Positions 1 through 14,783 of a stretch of 64,000 nt of DNA are shown here, one piece after another. Where the stretch lies: the NCBI GenBank assembly GCA_025677815.1, contig JAIXMP010000027.1, positions 496,001 through 560,000 of the forward strand. The letters run 5' to 3'. The notes below the pieces were generated by a model. The model saw only the letters and a list, made by a program, of their open reading frames with translations, was not told the DNA's origin and did no database searches. Position 1 is the first letter of the stretch; every line of letters begins with the position of its first letter. The translations under genes and the position numbers were made by a program. Origin of the DNA: Phascolomyces articulosus. Its lineage: Eukaryota; Mucoromycota; Mucoromycetes; Mucorales; Lichtheimiaceae.

Positions 1-80
1 TATAGAAAAAAAAATAGCAACACTGATACTTAGTAACCATATAACTGACTCAATTTTTGTTTTATAAATATTAATTATAG

Positions 81-304
81 GATGGAAACAATTAATTCGT
101 GAAGGTTTTACACGATTCATTCGATCATTTCAACGACGTCATCAATATCAAAAGTATCAAAGTAATAGTGACAACTCTTCTCTTAATAATGTGGACCCAC
201 CCGCTTTGATACCAGTAACAAGGCAACCAATTCATACATCCAATCCGCGAACAACAGCATTCAACCATCTTCCAAGAGATGCGATACGTTTAGAACGATT
301 TTAA
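81..304 (+). CDS. 3' terminal exon of an unrecognised gene (5' part outside window)
   Basis: A splice acceptor (TTATAG) at 75-80 is followed by 74 full codons and a TAA stop. The reading needs two bases carried from an upstream exon that lies outside the window. The encoded tail is basic and rich in Gln, Arg and Ser/Asn, with no domain I recognise, and ends in LERF. It could be the tail of a membrane or cytoskeletal protein, but nothing here decides that. That it is coding rests on the open frame, the acceptor and non-AT-biased codons. Confidence 0.55.
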
Positions 305-1013
305 AAAAAAATTATAATATGATGCATATGTAATTATTATCTGGAATACAGAACAACTTATCTCATAATACGTAGTTACTTATAATCTTTAAAAAAAAAT
401 AATACCACTATATACTATATATTATTCTTATTCAACTTCTACCACTATATCTAATGTATTGATATTAATAATAAAAAAAATCCCAAAGAAAATCATTCAA
501 GTGGATTATTATCGGTGACACTGTCCGGTTTATGCCTGATTTTATAAAGAATAAAAATGAATACAGTGATATAAATAATTTGCTAAATTTATCCCTATCT
601 CTATTTTTATGCACCTGCGAGAGATTCATACCAGCCTCTTCCCTATTTGGAATAATTCTGCGAGAAACTCAAATTATCCAAGATATAATGAAAAATAGGA
701 ATATGGTTTGAGTTTTTGAATGTTATCCAGTAATGGGTTGGATTTGATCTTTTTAGAAGAATAGCATTAATGATCTAATAAAAAGATATATCGGTTTGTT
801 CCCCGCTGTCTGGAGGCGGAAAATTAATTCAACCGGCACTCGAGCCACACATCGGACTCATGACCGACCCAAAGGAAAGGAAATGATTCGGACTCGGCGC
901 TTCCCACCGTCTTGTGATTTTTCATATAAATACAACGAGATAATTTTCATCACATATACACTACTTTAATATTTTTAAACTTTCAAGAAAAAAATATATA
1001 ACGACAACAAAAT
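305..1013. other. Intergenic, P450 promoter side
   Basis: AT-rich DNA with no open frame of note. A TATAAAT sequence about 85 bases upstream of the P450 ATG is a plausible TATA box. The 780-910 stretch is less AT-rich and could hold regulatory sites, but I recognise none. Confidence 0.5.
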
Positions 1014-3203
1014 ATGGATTCCATTTTACAACAGGTTACATCTGTTTTACCAGATAACATTACTTTACCAAAAAACATCAAGTTACCAGAATCTGTTCAA
1101 TCGATTGGTGGTGCCGTGGCCATTGTTTGTGCCACTACACTTGGATTATTGACACTTAAATATCATGATCGCGCCATTTTTACTGAAAGACCTAAAGGTA
1201 TTCCGTTCGAAAGTGGGGCTCCATTGTTTGGTAGTTTATTTGAACAAATCAAGTTTAAGGATACCGTCCATGATGCTACTGTATACATGATGGAAAAACA
1301 CGATACGATGACTTTGTAAGTAATAATAATGATATACTTTTTTTTTTATACTTTTGACTTATATAATAATAAAATGAATTAGTGGAATGACAGCATTGGG
1401 AATTCCGGTGTCTATTTTAACCATTAATCCAGCCAATATTGAATATGTATTAAAAAGTAAGTAATTGCATAATATAACTCTACTACTGGCTGTTGTCCAG
1501 GTGTATCATATAACTTTACAATAACATGAAATATTCCATTATAGCCAACTTTGCCAATTATATCAAAGGACAAGAAAGTGTGTAAGTATTTTATTATTAT
1601 TATTATTAACTACCATTAGCAACAGAATATTCATTCTATTTTTATGTTTAATAGTGATAATATGGAAGACTTATTTGGTCATGGTATCTTTGTAATTGAT
1701 GGAGAAAAATGGAGGTAAAGTTTGTTAAAAAAAATACTTGAGTCATGTGTTACAGGTTGTTGAATATGGAATATTCTTGATTTTCTATTAGAAATCAACG
1801 AAAGACAGCAAGTCTTATTTTCAACGTTTCCAATTTCCGGGATCATTTTTGCGAGTAAGTTATATACATTGAATAAATATGAATCTTTGGTTTTTTTTTT
1901 ATGATCAGTGGGATATACGGAATAAGTGTTCTAAAAAATGGAATGTATTATATTATTTATAGAGTATTTATAAAAGAGTTTGATGTTATGGCAGAAAATA
2001 TCTTTGACAAGAAAGCTTTAAGTGGAAAACCCGTCGATTTCCATGATGTCATTTACAAGTACACACTTGATTCATTTGTTGAGTAAGTAATATTTTGACA
2101 GCTTCTACGTGACCTATATATATAAATCGTGTGGAAAAACTAAATGTTTGCCTATTTTTTTTTTTTGACAGTATCGGATTTGGAAAAAAATTAAATTCAT
2201 TGTTAACCAAGGAAAAGGTGCCATTTGCTCGATCTTTTGATGTGGGTCAACGTATGTGTTCAGATCGATTTATTGATCCAATGACAGATCTGTATGATGC
2301 ATTGAAGCCATTGTTACATCCAGGCACTATGCGTATGAAAGATCATATCAAGGTAGTCGATGATTTTACCTATTCCTTGATTCGTGATCGACGTGAACAA
2401 ATAGCTCAAGGTGGCGAATTCAAAGACTTGTTATCCCGATTCATGACATCCCGAAATGAACATGGCGAAGCGTTGAATGACAAAGAATTACGCGATATGG
2501 TATTAAACTTCATTATTGCAGGTCGTGATACAACAGCTCAAGCATTATCTTGGGCATTTTTCTTGCTCTTGAACAATCCCCGTGTCGAAGAGAAACTTAT
2601 GACCGAAATCAATCAATATCTTCCTGATGAAAAAGTCTTGGATGCAGCTGAATACCATGATACTATTAAAAGTTTAACCTATGCTCATGCTGTGTAAGTA
2701 TTTTATTTCAATGAATAATAATAATAGAATGAATCCATCCAATGTATTAATACGAAAAACAAAAAATGTTTAAATTCTATAGGTTTTATGAAACCCTTCG
2801 GCTTTATCCTTCTGTTCCATCCAATGGCAAGCAGGCTTTAGAAGATGATGTCTTACCTGATGGTGCCCATGTCAAAAAGGGCCAATTTGTTCTTTGGTCC
2901 CCATACGCTCAAGGTCGGTCCACCAAGGTGTGGGGTCCTGATGCCAAAGAATTCAAACCTGAACGTTGGATCCAAGAGGATGGCAAGTTGAAACGTGAAT
3001 CTCAAGGTAAATTCGCCGCATTCCATGGTGGTCCACGTGTCTGTCTTGGACAGCATCTTGCTACACTTGAAGCTTTGATTGCTATGACTTCATTATTGAA
3101 ACGCTACAAGTTTAAACTTGTTCCTGGTCAACATGTGACATATGAAGCCTCATTGACATGTCCCATGAAGACTGGTATGAAAGTCACTGTTGAACGTCGT
3201 TAA
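1014..3203 (+). CDS. Microsomal cytochrome P450 monooxygenase
   Basis: Eight exons: 1014-1315, 1383-1456, 1545-1581, 1655-1714, 1792-1854, 1963-2082, 2172-2693, 2783-3203, giving 532 residues. A hydrophobic segment near residues 30-52 would anchor it in the ER membrane. The I-helix oxygen-activation motif AGRDTT starts at residue 335, the K-helix ETLR is at 396-399, PERW follows, and the haem-ligand loop FHGGPRVCLG places the ligand at Cys480. All hallmark residues are present and the length is normal for class II fungal P450s, which need an NADPH-P450 reductase. The substrate cannot be read from sequence; fatty-acid or alkane hydroxylation is a common role of fungal P450s with this motif layout, but that is inference. 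No pathway partners lie next to it. The many tiny exons are typical of intron-rich early-diverging fungi. Confidence 0.95.
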
Positions 3204-3832
3204 TATATAAAGATCTCACACCCTCGCTTATTATTATTATCACCGAATGAAACTATTTATTATAGAAGTCATAACAATCTTGACAATTTTCTTTTTTCAT
3301 ATAAATTTGTATCATTAGTATTCCCTTCCCCATCATTATTATCCATTTTTAGTAATAAAACCCATATATGAATTATCTCAAAGAAAAAAAAAAGGACACG
3401 ACTCCAGCTGTTTTAGTATTGTTGTTATCAATATCAACGTATAACCATCAATAGTATTTTATAAAATGAAGCTCTCATTTAACTTACAAGTATATACACT
3501 AAATATGGCACAATAACATCTCATTTGTCTTTCATTAAGGATTTTAGATTTAGTAAAAACATTATGAATAGGCTTTTATGTATAAATTATTTGATATAAT
3601 AAAGAATCTCTGGATAATAAAAGGATTAGTTACATAATAGGTGAAAAATATGGGTTTAAAAAAGTTAGTCTAGTCAGCCCGGCTGACCAAAAAAATAAAA
3701 AGAAAAGAAAGTATATACGTATAAACAGAGAAAAGAAAAGATTACAAAAAGAATGGGTCAAAGTCGATAAGAAAAGAAGAGAATGGTGATGATATTATTA
3801 TTACTGGGCACTTTTTTTTTAAAAAAAAAAAC
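3204..3832. other. Convergent intergenic spacer
   Basis: AT-rich spacer between the 3' ends of the P450 and transporter genes. AATAAA-like signals occur but no gene is seen. Confidence 0.5.
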
Positions 3833-6021
3833 CTAAGCAACAGCTTTTTCATCCTTAAAAGAACTGTCATCGACTTCTTGATGATGTACTTCTGCTGTCT
3901 TGTCAGCACCACCAAATAGTTTATCCATTTCTTCCAAAGGTACACCTATTAATGAGAAATATATAAAATGGATCAAGTTAATATCTTAATCGTCATTTGT
4001 TACATTTCTTTTTCTCATTGATATTTACCTTTGGTTTCGGGATAGAACCACCATACAAGGAAAGCAAGAACGAAATTAACACCCATCCAAACATAGAATG
4101 CATAAAAGCCCATAGCTAAATAATAGAGTATAACGAAATAAAACGTTTTTTTGTAAGTTCATTTGAATAATAACAACATGTTCTTCTTGTCACCATATAT
4201 TTCTATATTACTTACCAAGAAACATAGGAGGGAAAGCTTGAGCCATGACCAAATTGGAAACGTTTTGTGTATTAGTACATACTGAGACAGCAGTACCACG
4301 AACACTCATGGGGAAGATTTCTGAAGTGTAAATCCAAACGGTGGCACCCCAACCCGGTTTATAAAAGAAAGTAAACAAGAACATGACTGTAACAAGGGCG
4401 GCACCTACACTTGTTGTCTTTGAAACAGTACCATCATCTGCAACAATATTGGGTGTAGCCACATAAACTGTGGCAGCAATTAATAACATGATACCTTGAC
4501 CAATACCAGCAACGGTCAACATGGTGGTTCGGCCCATACGATCCGACAAGAAAGTACAAGTCAATGTGAATATGATACCAAATGTATAGTTCAATGCATT
4601 AATCAAAAGAATAGTAGAGCTATCAGTAAAGACAGATTCGTAAACCTTTGTCGAATAATTGTTCATCATGGATTGACCTGTGATTTGTTGTCCAAAATTG
4701 ATCACCATACCAAGAACTACATCATTATTATTTGAATTTATATTAGCATCTATTTTTCATAGTTTTCTATAGGGCATATAAATATAATTTTTTTTACTAC
4801 TTACTTAGGCGACGGAGAATGGATTTATCAATCCATAAATCTCTAAGTGAGTTATTGGTATACTTTATTTCCCATTCAATAGCGGCTTTGATCTAAAGAT
4901 AATTTTTATATATTGTTAGCAAAAAAAAAACGGGTATTGTATTTTTAATTTTTATATACCTCTTGGAGCTCATGTTCAACTTCTTCGGGTTCACGGACAC
5001 GAGCAATAGCACGGCGTGCTTTATCTTCCTTTCCTTTTTGGACAAGCCAACGAGGTGATTCAGGACAAAGGAAGATACAAACGGCACAAATAAGAGGAAT
5101 GGCTGCTTGGATCAAAGTAATCGTTTTCCATTGCCAATCACCCAAAAAAGGAGAACGTTCAAGACCGAGAGCGGAATATGAAGTGACAAGGGCACCCACG
5201 GAGTACCTTAAAAAAAGTATGTGAATATCACACATTTATTCAGAAATGAAGAGATAAAACTTTTATTACTTACATCATTTGCCAGAAAGAAAGCATACGA
5301 CCACGAATTTGAGGAGGTGTAATTTCACTCATAAAGACTGGACCTGCAGGTAAAGCAATACCTTGACCAAGACCAAGAACAATTCTTCCACCAATAAATG
5401 CTAATAAATCATAAATAAGATTACGTATTTTGTTAATAATTATTAATGTTATCATGTCATAAAAATAAAAACAATGTCAAACTCACCTGCAATATTCTTT
5501 GAAAATGCTATTTTTAAATACAGGAAAATTTTTAAAAAAGAACCGATCAATTATTATGCAACAATAATATATGAATTATACTTGGTTAATTAATTAGTAA
5601 TAATATATACATACTTTGAATCAAAGAAGCAACAATGACAACAACACATCCTGTGAAAATTGAAGCACGTCGACCGAGATAATGCGTAATAAAAGGTGAA
5701 ACAAAAAGACCAGCAAAAATGGTTGCTGCCATATAACTAGAAGTGACAGCACCAATCAAATTTTGATCCTCTTTAGCGTTCTGATCCAAATCCATATCGT
5801 TCATAAATCGTGGAATGCCCTGTAAGTTATTAAATACAGCTGTCGATTTTTTTTTGTTGATGTATTAGTACTTCATCAGCATCATCATCATCATCATCCA
5901 GAAGATGCTATTTATAATATAAAAAAATAAACTCACATGCATCAAATCCATTGATAAACATGCAAAGTGAAGCACATATGCCATAGCAATATGTATAGAA
6001 TCGTTTTCTAGTCATTCCCAT
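3833..6021 (-). CDS. MFS sugar transporter (fungal hexose/pentose type)
   Basis: Nine exons on the minus strand: 6021-5937, 5839-5615, 5507-5487, 5400-5274, 5206-4960, 4892-4805, 4716-4216, 4115-4029, 3945-3833, giving 497 residues. Sugar-porter signatures occur in order: GFDASVFNNLQ in helix 1, LGRRAS after helix 2, GGRIVLGLGQG, PESPRWL at the end of the N-terminal half, DRMGRTT in the second half and PETKG near the C-terminus. Twelve transmembrane helices are expected, in the plasma membrane, for proton-coupled or facilitated monosaccharide uptake. One exon (5487-5507) is only 21 bases. The start chosen gives MGMTRKR; an in-frame ATG two codons later is also possible. It is divergent from a GH43 gene, which suggests that one of its substrates is a pentose, by inference only. 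Confidence 0.92.
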
Positions 6022-8749
<2,728 letters not shown>

Positions 8750-9739
8750 TTTGCTTATTCTATATTTTACAACAAAAAAATGTGCTTATTAGAAAATGGA
8801 AATACGCCTATTTTTTTTAAAAAAATAAAAACCACACTCAAAGGGAATATTTCCTAAATTTGTTCATTCAACTACTTGATCTAGTAAATGGCATGTGAAA
8901 AGTACGTACAAAAAAAAATACATGATACAAGTATCAAGATATGCTACAGTGCAACCAGCTGAGAATTCATTTTATAATTTATACCATGCAAAGACTTACC
9001 TTTCTAACCATGGGAATAAAGGGGAGAAAAGTGCCAAGTAGATAGTTATCAGGTAACTAATAAATAAACTAAGCTGAACATCCGCGGTTTTTTATGTCAT
9101 AACACATTTCTTCCCATATATATTTTTATTTTTTATATGGACTTTTATATTACCAACTGTGTATATATATTAATGTAATAAAAAAAAATGTACCTGATAA
9201 TTAAAGATGATTGTTGAGAAACTTTGTATACTTTTTGTGAAGCAAATTTAAATAAAAATAGTTCAAATAATAACGTAGCTACGGCTTAAGGGATTCAGCA
9301 TGTTGCATTTTTTATTATAAATAGGACGATACCAATTTAATATAATCATTTCTATCTATAAGATATTTTGTGACATACTTTCTAAGTTTCCGGAAACACA
9401 CTATAATATAATAAATCCCCTAAATATCCATTACATAAGTGTACGTAGAAAAAACCAGTATTTATTTAATTGCTTGATCGAAATAGGCTTGGACGAGGAT
9501 TAAGCACTAGAATTATAAATATATAATAAATAAATACGTACCTACGCAGAGAGAAACGGTTTTATTAATATGTGAATCGAAGATCATTAAGAGAAAACAC
9601 GTCCTTTTACAAAAAAAAGTTTCTCACTCAATCAACTAGCACTTTTTTGAATTTTCTACTCTTTTTTTCTGTATGTGTTGTATATAATATGTTACTATTG
9701 TCTAATAATATATAAATAAATACGTGTCTTATTTTAAAA
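8750..9739. other. Intergenic, nothing recognised
   Basis: AT-rich DNA with stop codons in all frames and no recognisable gene or repeat. Confidence 0.5.
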
Positions 9740-10887
9740 ATGTCTCGAACTCTCCATATCCCTGACATTGACATGACTACTTCTACTGCTACTACACCTA
9801 CCGAACTAATGGGCGTAAAAACGTAAACCATGGAAGACATGATTCACAATGATAGTGAATCTTCAACAATAGCAGCATTGACAGGTGAAGCAACATCCGG
9901 TTATATCGCTATCAAAAGGACATGAGGTGGGCCACGAAAAGTTCCTATAGTAAAAGCATTTCCCAAACAGTGGGATTGACCGGCCAAAGCCAAAACCACA
10001 GCCTCCGATATAGAGGCACATCTAGACAAAGGAAGAGAACAATGGCAGTGGTATGCAAAAACACAACCGGGGCAACCACGTAAGATAACCACGAATCAAG
10101 ATAAAAAACCAAAGATATCACTACTTCGATGTCGACCCAAATAAAAACGACTATAGAAAACAACGAACACTAACGAAAGTATCATTATCAACAATAGCCA
10201 AAAGTGGTGATTGAAGATCATCTCTCTTGTCGCAGCAACTGAAGTGTGGTCATGGAAGATCCCTAAATTGAAGGATGAAAATAAGAATCCAGCGACAAAG
10301 GCGACGAAAATGAAGATGAACGTGACAGCAAAGTGTAGAGGTGGAAGACCACCAAAAGTAAATCAGTTGAACAACAGCTATAAAAACAGGATCTGGTGGT
10401 ACCACCCAATACAAACATTGAATCTAGACATTCCCAACAGCCACCATAGTAACGTGTATCATTATCTCGGGAGGGTAATTCAACCAAATTGACAAAACAT
10501 TGTGTTTTACCAACTGGAAGTATCAAGCATGAACGAGGATGTCCCAATATACAAGAAAAAGAGAGGATAGGAAAAAAGATAATCAAACTGTTCCTAATAG
10601 TAATAACAAAATGTAAGATTATTCAATAGGATAATCTATTAAAGTCAGTCAAGAAATAGCAAGAACAGGAAATGGAAACACATGAAAAAAGCAATGATGA
10701 TAAAATAATAACGGAAGTATCGGAAATACGCGGCACACATGGATCCATGATTGAGGATACATTTATCCATCCTATTCCTTCAACTGTTACTAATACGAAC
10801 GATGAAATTCTTACGTCATCCTCACCATTCTCAACACAATCCAAATCCTCATCACCACATATCATTATCTTACTGGATCATAGCTAA
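9740..10887 (+). pseudogene. Decayed gene for a multi-AT-hook, basic protein
   Basis: From an ATG at 9740 one frame stays protein-like to 10492, broken by six stops. It contains AT-hook-like cores: GGPRKVP after the second stop, PGQPRKI, and RGGRPPKVN near 10339. After 10490 the protein-like reading moves to another frame (CVLPTGS then KHERGCP near 10500-10550), and 10672-10887 holds an open Ser/Thr/Pro-rich tract. Base composition is less AT-rich than its flanks, as expected for old coding DNA. AT-hooks bind the minor groove of AT-rich DNA and occur in chromatin proteins and in some transposase-linked proteins. No intact ancestor is seen here. An unrecognised spliced gene is an alternative, but no introns remove the stops. 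Confidence 0.45.
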
Positions 10888-11208
10888 GGTCATTATACCT
10901 ATGGAAAGGGTCATAAAAGATGCAAGGAGACAGATCCGAAGATTATAAGTTAAAAGCGGACAAGACACTTCAAATTTTAAAAATAAACGATTCAAAATTC
11001 CTTCTTTCTGCTTTCCACTTCTTCCTTTCTTCAATCCCTGAATCCATTTGCAATCATACCAATTACTAAATATCTTTATAATCCTCTTTTTCAACACAAA
11101 AAATAATGGTATTACATTAAAGAGTTGTTTTTTTTTTTCTGTTTCTACTCTAAAATTTACAAGTTTTAAAACATAAAAAAAAGGAATGGGATAGGGTGAT
11201 ACAAATTA
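10888..11208. other. Intergenic, nothing recognised
   Basis: Short AT-rich spacer ahead of the 3' end of SEH1. No gene is seen. Confidence 0.4.
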
Positions 11209-12948
11209 TTATGATGCAAATGAATGATGTTGATTTGCAGAAACAGCTGCCATTTGTCTCCATACACCATCTGATCCAGCTTTCCATAATCGAATTTTGC
11301 CATCATCCCCAGAAGAAGAAAGAATAGTTCCCGTCACATTCCATTCTACTCGCCATACTTCTGCATGATGATCATTAAAAGCTGCCACAAGTTCAATTTG
11401 CATTTGCTGTTGCTGTTGTCGACTTGATTTTTGTCGCATTGTAGCATGTGTAGAGGAAGCAGAAGATCCAATCATTGCTGTTGTAGGTGATTGTCCAAAA
11501 CGCTGTTGTTGCTGTTGTTGTAACGCAAAGGATGGGCTATTGGCATAAGCAGATGGTTCTGTCATTTTATATATCCGAACAAAATGATCTTTACTAGCTG
11601 TAGCAATCAATTGATACGTTCTTGCCATACTTGGTGCCCAACTCACATCATGAACTTCTTGTTCATGTCCTGGTAAATATTCTCCTGGATACCATCGACT
11701 ATGTCCATCATGTCTAAAGATCCTTGCTCCAATTTCTTTACCTAATCCAACAACCATCATAGGGGTAGCAGTACGATTTGGACACCAATCCACACAATAG
11801 CCACTATCTGCCGCACCAGGTCCATGCGTTGTTACATTCGGATTACCGGCAACAACACCCGCTGTTGCTGTTCCCCCGCCTACTACTCCACTACCCCCAG
11901 GGCCACCAGGTAAGATGGTAGATGTCGCATTGTTTTGAGATGTTGGAGAAATAGTTGCAGCTGCATTTGCTGATGTTATTGACGGATGATGATGATGTCC
12001 AAGTGGAATAGCAGTAGCATGAATATTACCTGTAGTACCCATACCACCACTTGTACTAGTCATGACTGGAAATGGACCAGCATTTCCAGATGCATCAAGA
12101 CCAGGTGTTGAAAGAGCATGGCTTGCAATGGATGAACTACTTGAACTACTACTATTTGTATGGATTGGATGTTGTTGCTGTGGGGTTGAATGTACAGAGG
12201 ATGGAGGTGGCATAGCAGAATGGGGATTAGGTGGAGTAGGTGTTCCTGATAATGTATGTGATTGCTGTGACATACTCATATCATTATGGGATGTAATCTC
12301 GAATTCTTCCATTTGTGACCATTGTGCAAGATTAGTAGGTTCCAACGCTTCATATATCCGTACAATACCATCTGCTGAACAAGTAGCCTAACAATTTTAT
12401 TTAATTAAAACACATCGCTTGCCTATAAACATAAACAAGATTTTCTGAAACAATGACTTACAAGTCTCAAAGCACCCTGAATTGGTGAAAATGCGATATC
12501 TAATACAGCCCCACGCGATTCAACTAGTCGAAACCGTTCTACCCATCGTTTTTGACTTGACTTGGGTTCTGAAAATATAAATGATAATTAGAATTATACT
12601 AAAATCCTATATTTCATTCTTGTTAACAACAAATTATATACATATATATATATGTATGTATGTACCCATAGGTTGTTCTTCCCAAATTTTTACTAAACGA
12701 TCCAGTGAACAACTTGCAATAACTTGCCCGTATTCTGGATGAGCCCATATTGCCTTAAGAATCGAGGAATCGTGTGCTTTCCAAGTATCATTCAGTTCCC
12801 ATACAGCTGCTTCTTCGCGTTCAATAAAATCCCACACTTTTAATCGTTGATCGGATGAACAAGTGACCAGCCGTTTGCCGTAAAAATCATATGAAATGTC
12901 ATGAATTAAATCTTCATGAGCAGTATCAAATTTTGTTATACTACTCAT
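11209..12948 (-). CDS. SEH1: Nucleoporin SEH1-like WD40 protein
   Basis: Three exons (12948-12666, 12568-12462, 12387-11209) encode 522 residues. The N-terminus reads as SEH1: HEDLIHDISYDFYGKRLVTC, then SSDQRLKVWD, IASCSLDRLVKIWEE, and later DVSWAPS, IATASKDHFVRIY, and SSSGDDGKIRLWKA at the end. SEH1 forms a beta-propeller completed by a partner blade in the Y-complex of the nuclear pore and also works in the SEA/GATOR2 complex that controls TORC1. Yeast SEH1 is about 350 residues; the extra length here comes from a Ser/Thr/Pro/Gln/Gly-rich insert at about residues 165-320 and a smaller Gln-rich insert near 425-470, both between propeller strands. Two exon joins fall in conserved WD repeats, which supports the model. 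Confidence 0.9.
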
Positions 12949-14783
12949 TATTAATTAATTTTTACGCGTGTTTGTTGGTCGTTGTAAATTGTAAAACAAA
13001 AATATATAAAGAAATAAAAAGAAGGAGAACGGAGCTTTTTTTTTGAATTAAACGAAAAAAAAAAAAAAAAAGAAAAAATTTCATGCACGTTCAACAAAAA
13101 AAATGTATATACAATGTTCTCTTGATCACCAGATTTTGTATTTTTTGCTATTCATCAACGACATCTATATATTGGTTAATGTATGAATCATTACCTATTA
13201 TGTTCACGAAATATGATGGCATCATTCACTGATTTAACGCCAACAAATCAAGCCAGCCATATGTTAATTTATCTCGCTTTAGTAGCAGCATACTGTGATA
13301 AAGAAATCAACATCCAGTTCTATAATGAAGTTATAAAAGTTCATACGTATATTTTATATTTTCTCCAGTTTTCTTTTAGTGCATAATATCTTACTTAACA
13401 AAGTATACATGCACATGAACGGTGCTAGATTAAATAATATCCCTTTTTTAAAAAAAATAAAGAAGTAGCAGCATTGTTCCTAAATAAATATACATAATTA
13501 AATATTAATTATATGAGAAATTGAATACTTTTTTGTTAAATATTATGTATCAACATCTTTTTGAGCTTTATCTTCTAATATTTGTTCCCGCATTTCTAGC
13601 AAATCTACGAAATAAAGAGCTGCGTTCTATGTGATGACATGGTAAGGAGTAAATTACAATTTGATTAGTAAAGAATTATAACATTTCTAAAACCAAAAGA
13701 AAGGATACTATCAATACACACGGTAGTAATAAAGATACTGCACAAGAATTTTAGATAGTTAATAAACACTAACTTCTATCCCTAAACACCTTTGAGATAT
13801 CCATAAAAATAAGGAGAAAAGGAGATAGAAACATAACCAGACATGGGGAAACAAATGGCTTGAGAATATGACTAGGAAGAACAGCAGTAGATAAATATGA
13901 AATTTGCGTTTACTAGGTAATGGTATAAAAATCCAGAATCAGATACAATTAAAGAATAGAACGGAACCAGATTTTCATAATAGCAAAATTATGCTCACTA
14001 AGTTGAGAAAGAAGTTATGCTTCGTCATATATAAAAGCTGTCATTTTCTGTTTCTGATGTATGGTGGGTATAACCCTTCATGAATCATTAGCATCAACAT
14101 AATGCACTATTGCAGTACGTAACAAGAAAAAGAAGATAAGGTTAACTATAAAATATAATTGTGACACTACGATTTACCTACGTAATAGACAATTTTACAA
14201 GCATATTTTTTCCTTATCTTTTATTTTTGTCCCATTTCATCATTTTCATACCACCACGAAAATTGACATATTCTTCTGTCCAAAATGACAGATATCTATT
14301 TTGGGTTTTTTGGTCATCCTTGATAACATTATTCCTTTTGAATGAACCTATATATAAATCTACTTGTTTCTTAGTTAATGGATATATGGATACTAACTAT
14401 ACAAATAAATTGTAAAATAAAAAATTAATATGAATCTTGTAGTTGTACTCATCTTACTGCCGCAGCAAAAAAAAAAAAAAAAAAACTTGGTTCGGAGTTT
14501 TCCATGTTAGAGGTATAAAAAAAGCGGATTTGATATCTTTTTTTTTTTTTTTTGCACGTCGTATAATTTTTTATAAAAAAAAAAGTGATTCCCAATGTCA
14601 ATCTATTGACAGTCAAAAAGAACTAAATATAAATTTACTATTTTCTCTTTATTATTATTAAAAAAAGACGAAAACAACTCAATATAACTCTCCACGAAAT
14701 AGTCCCGTTACTTAATCAAGAAAAAAAAAGACACATTCGTTTTACTCTCTCAGTTTGATAATGGAATTAGTGTTTAAACAAGA
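12949..14783. other. Intergenic between divergent SEH1 and the SMG6-like gene
   Basis: AT-rich, with poly-A and poly-T tracts at 13050-13070, 14466-14484 and 14539-14554. Apart from the possible exon at 13544-13627 I see no gene. A TATAAAA at 13923 and similar sequences are not informative in this base composition. Confidence 0.45.
13544..13627 (-). CDS. Possible orphan 3' exon
   Basis: On the minus strand an acceptor (CACATAG) is followed by 28 codons reading NAALYFVDLLEMREQ and then an acidic/basic tail ending in DVDT and a TAA stop. It looks protein-like, with an amphipathic helix, but no matching upstream exon was found. It may be a remnant or a chance frame. Confidence 0.25.

Noticed and set aside
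9740..10492. All six stops in the AT-hook relic could come from C-to-T change (RIP-like)
   Set aside because: Every stop codon is one C-to-T step from Gln or Arg, so this proves nothing; no dinucleotide bias was measured.
12062..12391. 109-codon open frame opposite SEH1
   Set aside because: Antisense of the low-complexity insert; composition follows from the other strand and it has no gene context.
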